Source of the DNA: Symsagittifera roscoffensis
Taxonomy: Eukaryota > Xenacoelomorpha > Acoela > Convolutidae
NCBI RefSeq assembly: GCF_963678635.1
Contig: NC_087064.1
Span: 37,457,716 to 37,521,715, forward strand
DNA: 64,000 nt
Direction of reading: 5' to 3'
Positions 40,901 through 49,101 of this stretch are shown here, one piece after another (the first letter of the stretch is position 1; each line of letters starts with the position of its first letter). The notes beneath the pieces were generated by a model. It searched no databases. It saw nothing but the letters and a program-made list of their open reading frames with translations, and had not been told where the DNA came from. A program made the position numbers and the translations under genes.

Positions 40901-43900
40901 ATTATAATCTTTTTCTGGTTTGAAGCAACAATGTTAAGTTCGTTCGATGTTCCATAGCCTCACTCTTGAACCGTGATGACTATCAACTGCCCATTCAAAT
41001 AATTTTTTGTAGAACTTTGCTTCTGTTTTGTTCATTTCGTTCAATCAATTAAAAAAATTTTGGATGAAAGTCTAATGAGTAGAAGTTTTATTTTTTGTTT
41101 GATGTTCGATAGGCCCACTGTTGAACCGTGATGACTATCAACTGCACATTTAACTTCTGTTTTCTTGGAAGTTGAATGAGTGTTGAATGTGTTATTTGCT
41201 TTCAGACGGACTAGCTATTTTCCTCTATTGAATGTCGGTTTTCCAGAAGAAACCTTTACTTGTGATGATTGACTAGAGTCTCTGAACATTGATGAAACTT
41301 ATGAATCTGATTTGATGTTTTTCTTTGTTTTTGTCCCAAGTGTAAGTAGGTTTCTTAGTGATCTTCACATGAATTGTCCGATTCCTGAACTTGGATTTAC
41401 TCTTCTCCTGGTTGTCTCAACGAATTTAATTTCATGTGATGTCCCGTAGCCTCATTTTTGAATCGTGATGACTATCAACTGCCCATTTAGCTGATGATTT
41501 TTTAGAACTAAATGTTCAATTTTGTTTGTTTCGTTCCAACAATGAATAATTTTTTGAATGAAAGTCTTTTGAGTAGACGAAAATTTACTCGAAATTTTGT
41601 GCAAAGTACACTTCAATTGTGTGCATGGACTTCATTTAAAATGTTTGATCCTTGAAATTATAATCTTTTTTGGTTTGAAGCAACAATGTTAAGTTCGTTC
41701 GATGTTCCATAGCCTCACTCTTGAACCGTGATGCATATCAACTGCCCATTCAAAGAATTTTTTGTAGAACTTTGCTTCTGTTTTGTTTATTTCGTTCAAT
41801 CAATTAAAAATTTTTTGGATGAAAGTCTAATGAGTAGAAGACTTCTTTTTTGTTTGATGTTTGATAGGCCCACTGTTGAACCGTGATGACTATCAACTGC
41901 ACAGTTAACTTCTGTTTTCTTGGAAATTGAATGAGTGTTGAATGTGTAATTTGCTTTCAGACGGACTAGTTATTTTCCTCTATTGAATGTCGGTTTTCCA
42001 GAAGAAACCTTTACTTGTGATGATTGACTAGAGTCTCTGAACATTGATGAAACTTATGAATCTGATTTGATGTTTTTTTTTGTTTTTGTCCCAAGTGTAA
42101 GTAGGTTTCTTAGTGATCTTCTTATGAATTGTCCGATTCCTGAACTTGGATTTACTCTTCTCCTGGTTGTCTCAACGAATTTAATTTCATGTGATGTCCC
42201 TTAGCCTCATTTTTGAATCGTGATGACTATCAACTGCCCATTTAGCTGATGATTTCTTAGAACTAAATGTTCAATTTTGTTTGTTTCGTTCCAACAATGA
42301 ATAATTTTTTGAATGAACGTCTTTTGAGCAGACGAAATTTTACTCGAAATTTTGTGCAAAGTACACTTCAGTTGTGTTCATGGACTTCATTTAAATTGTT
42401 TGATCATTGAAATTATAATCTTTTTCTGGTTTGAAGCAACAATATTAAGTTCCTTTGATGTTCCATAGCCTCACTCTTGAACCGTGATGACTATTAACTG
42501 CCCATTTAAATATTTTTTTTTGTAGAACTTTGGTTCTGTTTTGTTTATTTCGTTCCAATCAATGAAAAGTTTTTTGGATGAAAGTCTAATGAGTAGAAGA
42601 ATTATTTTTTGTTTGATCTTCGATAGCCCCACTTTTGAACCGTGATGACTACCAACTGCACTTTTAACTTCTTTTTTCTTACAAATTGAATGAGCGTTGA
42701 ATGTGTTGTTTGCTTTCAGACGGAACAGTTACTTTCCTCTAATGAATGTCGGTTTTCCAGAAGAAACCTTTACTTGTGATGGTTGACTAGAGTCTCTGAA
42801 CATTGATGAAACTTATGAATCTGATTTGATGTTTTTTTTGTCCCAAGTTTAAGTAGGTCTCTTAGTGATCTTCACATGATTTTTCCGATTCCTGAACTTG
42901 GATTTACTTTTCTCCTGGTTGTCTCAACGAATTTAATTTCATGTGATGTCTCTTAGCCTCATTTTTGAATCATGATGACTATCAACTGCCCATTTCGCTG
43001 ATGATTTTTTTGAACCTAATGTTCTGTTTTGTTTGTTTCGTTCCAATCAATGAATAATTTTTTGAATTAAAGTCTTTTGAGTAGGAAAATTATTTACTCG
43101 AAATTTTGTGCTAAGGACACTTCAATTTTGTACATGAACTTCATTTAAAATGTTTGCTCATTGAACTTAAATGTTTTTCTGGTTTGAAGCAACAATGTTG
43201 AGTTCGTTTGATGTTTCATAGCCCCTTTCTTGAACCGTGATGACTATCAACTGCCCATTGAAATAATTTTTTTGTAGAACTTTGGTTCTGTTTTGTTCAT
43301 TTCGTTCCAATCAATGAAAATTTTTTTGGATGAAAGTCTAATGAGTAGATTTATTTTTTGTTTGATGTTCCATAGCCCCACTCTTGAACCGTGATGACTA
43401 TCAACTGCACTCTGAACTTCTTTTTTCTTGCAAATTGAAGGAACGTTGATTGTGTTATTCGCCTTCAGACGGAATAAATATTTTCTTCTATTGAATGTCT
43501 GTTTTCTAGAAGAAACCTTTACTTTTGGTGATCGACTAGAGTCTCTGAACGTTGATGAAACTTACTAATCTGATTTGATGTTATTTTTGTTTTTGTTCCA
43601 AGCGTAAGTAGGTTTCTTAGTGATCTTCACATGAATTGTTTGATTCCTGAACTTAGACTTACTTTTCTCCTGGTTGTCTCAACGTTTTTAATTTCATGTG
43701 ATGTCTCTTAGCCTCATTTTTTAATCGTGATGACTATCAACTGCCCATTTAGCTGATGAGTTTTTAGAACTAAATGTTCAGTTTTGTTTGTTTCGTTCCA
43801 ATTAATGAATATTTTTTTGAATGAAAGTATTTCAACTAGACGAAATATTTACTGAAATTTTGTGCAGGGGACACTTCAATTTTGATCATGAACTTCATAT

Positions 43901-45236
43901 AAAATGTTTGCTCGTTGAAGTTATATGTTTTTCTGGTTTGAAGCAACAATGTTGAGTTCGTTTGATGTTCCATAGCCCCACTCTTTAACCGTGATGACTA
44001 TCAACTGCACTTTGAACTTCTTTTTTCTTGCAAATTGAATGAGCGTTGATTGTGTTATTCGCCTTCAGACGGAATAAATATTTTCTTCTATTGAATGTCT
44101 GTTTTCTAGAAGAAACCTTTACTTGTGATGATTGACTAAAGTCTCTGAATATTGATGAAAATTATTAATCTGATTTGGTGTTTTTTTTTGCTTTTGTCCG
44201 AAGCGTAAGTAGGTTTCTTAGTGATCTTCTTATGAATTGTCCGATTCCTGAACTTAGATTTACTCTTCTCCTGGTTGTCTCAACGTTTTTTATTTCATGT
44301 GATGTCTCTTAGCCTCATTTTTGAATCGTGATGACTATCAACTGCCCATGTAGCTGATGATTTTTTAGAACTAAATGTTCAGTTTTGTTTGTTTCGTTCC
44401 AATCAATGAATAATTGTTGAATGAAAGTCTTTATGAGTAGACGAAAAATTTACTCGAAATTATGTGCAAAGGACACTTCAATTTTAAACATGAACTTCAT
44501 TTAAAATGTTTGCTCATTGAACTTATATGTTTTTCTGGTTTGAAGCAACAATGTTGAGTTCGTTTGATGTTTCTTAGCCCCACTCTTGAACCCTGATGAT
44601 TATCAACTGCCCATTTAACTGATTTTTTTTCTTGCAAATTGAATGAGTGTGGAAAGTGTTATTTGCTTTCGAATGGAATAGTTATTTTCTTCTATTGAAT
44701 GTCGTTTTTCCAGAAGAAACCTTTACTTGTGATGATTGACTAGAGTCTCTGAATATTGATGAAAATTACTAATCTGATTTGGTGTTTTTTTTTTGTTTTG
44801 GCCGAAGCGTAAGTAGGTTTCTTATGGATCTTCATATGAATTGTCCGGTTCCTGAACTTAGATTTACTCTTCTCCTGCTTGTCTCAACGTTTTTAATTTC
44901 ATGTGATGTCTCTTAGCCTCATTTTTGAATCGTGATTACTATCAACTGCCCATGTAGCTGATGATTTTTTAGAACTAAATGTTCAGTTTTGTTTGTTTTC
45001 CTCCAATCAATGAATAATTCTTGAATGAAAGTCTTTATGAGTAGACAAATTATTTACTCGAAATTTTGTGCAAAGGACACTTCAATTTTGTACATGAACT
45101 TCATTTAAAATGTTTGCTCATTGAACTTAAATGTTTTTCTGGTTTGAAGCAACAATGTTGAGTTCGTTTGATGTTCCATAGCCCCACTCTTGAACCGTGA
45201 TGACTATCAACTGCACTTTGAACTTCTTTTTTCTTG

Positions 45237-45371
45237 CAAATTGAATGAGCGTTGAATGTGTTATTCGCCTTCAGACGGAATAAATATTTTTTTCTATTGA
45301 ATGTCTGTTTTCTAGAAGAAACCTTTACTTTTGATGATTGACTAGAGTCTCTGAACGTTGATGAAACTTAC
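45237..45371. repeat. Left flanking satellite segment of the retroelement
   Basis: The last 135 bp of array B before the retroelement (from AAATTGAATGAGCGTTGAAT to GATGAAACTTAC) recur right after the element at 47,669-47,804 with only a few mismatches. The element is therefore bracketed by a direct repeat far longer than a normal target-site duplication. Confidence 0.8.
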
Positions 45372-47343
45372 TGTAACTGCTACGTTATCAATTAATTCGA
45401 ATAGGTTCGGCATTTGATATCTATTACGAAATATCTGTTTGTTCAATAGTTTCGAGTTTATTGCTAATTTAATTGATCCGTCCCTTTTTGCTGTAATCAC
45501 GATGGGGGAGACGAATCAATCTTCAGAGCATCTAGACAACTTTTCAATATGCCCGTCTCTTAGTAATTGGTCAATACATAATTTGACTTTAGGGAGAAGA
45601 TGGATCGGAATACGTTTCCCTTTCACCTGTATCGGTTTTATTGGTTCGTTAAAATAAGTTTTAACTACGAAGTTCTTTGATCTACCTGTTCTTTTTATGA
45701 GGTCTGAAAAATGTTTTGATAAGTATGTTTTAAACTCACTTTGAGATGGTGTCTCTTGGCTTTGGTCTTGTTTGTTATCCGATGCGAATTTTATTTGGTT
45801 GACGTCTATCCCAATGGGTGATCCTTTCTGGTCTTTCCATGGCTTTGGCCCATTGGGTGGATGTTGTTTCTGGAATACTACGATTCCCAGATTCGGTAAG
45901 ATGTCATTTCCCATTACATTTCTTTCAGCCCCTTCGGTAATGAAGAGTTTTTGGTCGCGAGCCTCCCAGCCCTTTGATCGGATTCTCACCCGAACTCTTC
46001 CAATAATGTTGATTGTACTCCCGAAGCCCTGGTATGCTTTCTTTGTTATTTCGTCCACAGGTTCTAGCTTTACAAATCTATCTCGTATCTTCAATTCGTC
46101 TTTTTTCATGAATGCAACTGGACTTGCTGAGTCAATTTGAATTTCAGTACAGTAAGGGTTGAAATTTCCCAGAGATACCTTTAGTGTCTTTTTCAGTTCT
46201 AGTCCTTCGTGATTGAATACTGTTCTAACTCCGCGTTCTATCTTGTCTTCTACTGCATTTATTTGGCTATCCGTGTCTACAGCTAGAACTAAGAAATCGT
46301 CTAAGTTGACCTCAAATTCGGGATTTTCCTGCGGGTTGGCCCGGATATTTTCGTTTTCCTGCGGTACTCGATTCTGTTCGACGATGTTTGTTTGTGTCCT
46401 TGCTGAACTCCTGCAATGTTTAGCAAAATGTCCTTTGCGTCCGCACGTATTGCAGCTTCTATCTCTGGCCGGGCATGTGGATAAATGTCCTTTTTTGAAT
46501 TGCTGACCACAGTTGCGGCATTTGTTATTTTCAACGATGTTTAGGGTTGGTTCATTCTTTACGTATTGAGGTCTCGGTACTGCGTTATAAGTTGGGAATT
46601 TGAGGTACTGTTGATGGATTTTAGTGCCTTTCTCGTGAAATAATACGTAGGATAGTACGTTTTCTGGGGTCAAGTATTCTATACATTGTTTCTTCTGGAT
46701 CTTGACATTTCTCATGTTTGTGATGAAAATGTCTCTGACTAATTCTGACTCGAATTCCCCCAGTTTACAGTTTTTTGCCAGTTCAGAAAGTATTTCGTGG
46801 AATTTTTCTAAAGACTCGTGTTCTTTCTGTCTTCGGCCAAAAAATTTAAATATTTCGTATGTTAAGTTTGTAGTGATCGTGAAGGTAGTTTTTAGTAGTT
46901 CCCAGAATTCTGCGAAATTTCTATCCAGAATTCTTTTCCCAGGATTTTTATGTGAGAAGCATTTTTCTGCCCTTCTTTTCCGAGTGCTAGGTATAACTGT
47001 GATTTTAGTTTCTTGTCAATGTCTCCGATTTGGAGTCCGTTGAATTTTGCGTTGTCTTCCGTCCTTCTCAATTCTTCGTTACAGTTTTGTACGGCTATTC
47101 TGTGGTGTTCTTCTTTTTCGGCCCGACGGGCTTGATCATCGGACGGGTCCGGTGGTTCTGCCGTAGGGTATGCTAGTTCGTTTCTTATCGGTGGGTTAAT
47201 TACATCTTCGATGTCTACGGAATCTTTCGCGATTGTCAATTGAAACTTTTCCGACCACCTTTCCCAGTCGTGTTGATTTTCATTTTATGAGTTGTTCCAA
47301 AAAACTCTAGTCCTCGTAGGTTCGATTCGTTTGACTGCGCCAT
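45372..47343 (-). pseudogene. Broken gag-protease-RT reading frame of the LTR element
   Basis: The ATG at 47,343-47,341 overlaps the LTR/primer-site junction and opens MAQSNE. Frame is lost near 47,284-47,289 and again in the A run at 46,962-46,966 (T run on the plus strand). After that a long frame runs to a TGA at 45,518-45,516. The long frame gives a capsid-like segment, then two zinc knuckles: an atypical C-X2-C-X7-H-X3-C and a canonical CNTCGRKGHFAKHC. Next comes a retropepsin-like domain with DSAS at the active-site position and a GNDIL motif in place of the usual (L/I)LGxDxL. The start of RT follows. RT homology continues in frame past the TGA (FVSPIVITA, then MPNLFELID) until the truncation, before any YxDD motif. 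DSA instead of DTG/DSG may be a lineage trait rather than damage. The copy cannot be autonomous. Confidence 0.88.
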
Positions 47344-47668
47344 GTTAAAAAATTGGGATAACACTCGTAGTTGATTAAGAGTGGGTAACTTAAACTAAGA
47401 CTAAGGTTGGGTAAGATTCCTACAAGAAATTGTAGGCTTTTTTAAAGACTAAATAAAAGACGGTGATAGCTAACTAAAGTAAAAGAGGTTTAAAAGACTG
47501 AATTAGTTTTCTGTTGATTTCTTGCATATCACAAAAGATAGTGAACAAATTCCAAATCTACCAAAAGCCGTTGCGCTTTTGGCAGGTGTATATAAATTAA
47601 TAACGTAAAGGTCAACGATCAGTATAGCTCAGAGGTTAAACGGTCAAACATTAATAATACATTTTACA
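47343..47668 (-). repeat. 5' LTR of the truncated retroelement
   Basis: On the minus strand this 326-bp segment begins TGTAAAATG and ends TTTTTTAACA, giving the TG...CA ends usual for LTRs. It is followed at once by TGGCGCAGTC, as expected for a primer-binding site pairing with a tRNA 3' CCA end. A TATATA promoter motif lies at 47,588-47,597. A perfect 8-bp inverted repeat (CCAAAAGC...GCTTTTGG, 6-nt loop, 47,561-47,582) lies close downstream, near where transcription would start. No second LTR exists in the window for comparison, so the ends rest on motif and position. Confidence 0.75.
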
Positions 47669-47815
47669 AATTGAATGGGCGTTGAATGTGTTATTCGCCT
47701 TCAGATGGAATAAATATTTTTTTCTATTGAATGTCTGTTTTCTAGAAGAAACTTTTACTTTGGATGATTGACTAGAGTCTCTGAACGTTGATGAAACTTA
47801 CTAATCTGATTTACT
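47669..47815. repeat. Terminal remnant of satellite array B
   Basis: About 145 bp of B-type spacer (GTTATTCGCCTTCAGATGG, TTTTCTAGAAGAAAC, GACTAGAGTCTCTGAACG, ACTTACTAATCTGATTT) resume after the retroelement. The sequence then leaves satellite permanently at about 47,815. This is the right edge of the array. Confidence 0.9.
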
Positions 47816-48624
47816 GAAAACGGCAAAGTCCTCTGTCACACCGAGATTTAAAATGGTGCGCCGATGGCGGAATTATTTGAGGAATTCTGTTTTGTTGAAT
47901 ATTACAATCAATCTAGGGAGTGGTTTCCTCGAGCTACTCGTGGAGAAAACAGAGCTGTCATGGTTGAAAACGTTGTCAATGAACCAGAGCTACATTATTT
48001 GTTCATTGGTCAGACTGGTTGCTATCACAACATTATTGAAAAGAGGATGTGAGACAAACATCAAAATGCTGATAGTCTCACTCAAAAGTTTAGTGACAAC
48101 AAAACTGTGCAGGAAAAAAATCAAAAAAATAGATACAAAATACATTTGCCATTGAGCCAAACTTATAATAAGATTGGTTGGATGAAGTGAAATGTCCTGG
48201 AATCTTAAGTCGGAAAATTTTTAACCTTACACCAGTAGTAACAATTTGTAGATACATGGTTGCTCTGGATCTAAGTAAGTTTTCAAAGTTAAGACTACAT
48301 AGGCAAACATTCGAGTAGAGTTTGCGTTTTTTCCTCATCTATTCTGTTTTATTATGGGCATGAAATGAAATGAACAAACCAAGAATAAAGAAAAAACTCC
48401 AGATACAAGAGTTGTTTCACAATATTTTTTCTTTTTCTATTTTTGTCTTATTTTATTCAAGGAAAAAACATGAGTCACTTCTGCTATTTGCTTTAGAATT
48501 TATTGACACAGAAATTGTGTATTTCATAGCAAAATTTTTAGAAAACAAATGTAACAGACTTTTGCAATTCAAAGGTTTTTTTAATTAAATTGATTCAATT
48601 GTAGAAAAAAAAGGTTAACGATAT
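47816..48624. other. Transition DNA between satellite and gene region
   Basis: No satellite core occurs here. The first 250 bp are less A/T-rich and contain one short open frame (47,864-48,052). The rest is A/T-rich with no recognisable gene, RNA or repeat ends. No WD40 or coiled-coil exon that could belong to the ATG16-like gene downstream was found. Confidence 0.5.
47864..48052 (+). CDS. Unrecognised short ORF next to the satellite edge
   Basis: A 62-codon frame from an ATG in the context GCCGATGGCGG to a TGA. Its product is acidic and aromatic in its first third (AELFEEFCFVEYYNQSREW), then mixed, ending GCYHNIIEKRM. Codon use and amino-acid content look more protein-like than the surrounding chance frames, and it lies in a small patch of higher GC. 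I do not recognise a family. It could be an exon, a fragment of a transposon protein, or chance. It lies about 1.05 kb upstream of the first visible ATG16-like exon on the same strand, but the sequence gives no support for joining them. Confidence 0.2.
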   Translation: MAELFEEFCFVEYYNQSREWFPRATRGENRAVMVENVVNEPELHYLFIGQTGCYHNIIEKRM

Positions 48625-49065
48625 TTTCTGCCTTGAAAAAGTCCGGAAAAAGTTTTTAAGTTTGTTCACGTTCAGTTTTGATTTTTCGCGGTTTGACTTG
48701 TGATTTCTCTTAAAGCTCAGTACATTCCTATTGTTAAAAGGAAGGCAAAATCCACTATCGAGCAGCAAAATTGTAAAGGTCACGAAAAACGTGATTGACT
48801 TGTAATTTCGAAAATGAAAATTAATTATCATATTTCCCAGCGAATTAAAATTTTTACCTATTGATCCAGCTTTCTCAAATTGGGTTAATTTTAACAAAAA
48901 AGTGTCAATTATAAATTATTATACTAATTCAAAGAGCTTTAAGGCCATCTATTTATTCGAAATACGCAAGTTGAAGATTTTTAAAGAAACAAGTCGGTTT
49001 TATTTTCATTTCTCTTGCGTTCATTACTCTTTTCCAACTGTCAGTTGGCTATGTTTTGTTTTTTC
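48625..49065 (+). repeat. Dispersed repeat R, copy 1
   Basis: First of four related copies sharing ordered blocks: AAAAAGT near the start, CGGTTTGACTT, TTGTTAAAAGGAAGGCAAA, CCACTATCGA, GATTGACTT, TTGATCCAG, CAAAGAGCTTTAAGGCCA, and TTGCGTTCATTACTCTTTTC with TTGGCTATG near the end. It ends about 35 bp before the splice acceptor of the first visible ATG16-like exon. No coding capacity and no clear terminal repeats are seen. Confidence 0.8.
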
Positions 49066-49101
49066 GAAGCCAATCAACTCATTCGTGGCTTTTTATTTTA
49101 G

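Larger units (their letters stand above)
31300..45371. repeat. Satellite array, domain B (re-proportioned higher-order repeat)
   Basis: The same core persists (GATGTCTCTTAGCC or GATGTTCCATAGCC, then GTGATGACTATCAACTGCCC, then AGCTGATGA), but the spacers are reorganised. The a-to-b spacer gains a block of roughly 85 bp that includes CCAGAAGAAACCTTTACTTG and GACTAGAGTCTCTGAAC. The c-to-a spacer is shortened by a similar amount. In the unit near 38.4-39.2 kb, core-to-core distances are about 264, 154 and 322 bp. Total unit length is usually near 750 bp, with shorter units near 31.8-34.4 kb and 43.5-45.3 kb. The marker CAGACGG starts each unit's long spacer and can be followed about twenty times. 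Core spacing differs from A, yet core sequence is shared, so A and B diverged from one ancestral box-plus-spacer monomer. Confidence 0.95.
45372..47668 (-). mobile_element. 3'-truncated Ty3/gypsy-like LTR retroelement inserted in the satellite
   Basis: Reading on the minus strand, the element has a 5' LTR (47,668-47,343), an adjoining primer-binding-like site (TGGCGCAGTC from 47,342), gag, protease and the first part of reverse transcriptase. It then stops abruptly at 45,372 against satellite DNA. RNase H, integrase and 3' LTR are missing. The coding region is broken by two frameshifts and one in-frame stop. Satellite DNA on both sides shows insertion into array B. The two flanks overlap in satellite phase by about 135 bp, so the present structure also involved rearrangement. 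The order of gag, zinc knuckles, protease and RT, with the protease region preceding RT, fits Ty3/gypsy. Confidence 0.88.

Noticed and set aside
1-45371. Possible tandem C/D-box snoRNA genes (GTGATGA...CTGA in each box)
   Set aside because: A C-like and a D-like motif are about 19 nt apart, but the next C'-like motif overlaps the D-like motif (CTGATGA). No terminal stem or second guide region is seen. Spacing does not fit a working snoRNA.
1-45371. Spliced-leader or 5S-type RNA gene array
   Set aside because: No donor GT with an Sm-like site at a fixed distance, and no 5S internal-control region. Unit structure with three related monomers is typical of a satellite.
1-45371. CRISPR array
   Set aside because: Repeats are too long and degenerate, spacers are themselves repeats, and the genome is eukaryotic.
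45439-46506. Plus-strand ORFs across the retroelement (for example 45,772-46,140 and 46,213-46,506)
   Set aside because: They are antisense shadows of the gag-protease frame, which has recognisable zinc knuckles and protease motifs on the minus strand.
48090-48338. Minus-strand ORF of 82 codons
   Set aside because: Low-complexity, unrecognisable product in A/T-rich DNA with no splice or start support.
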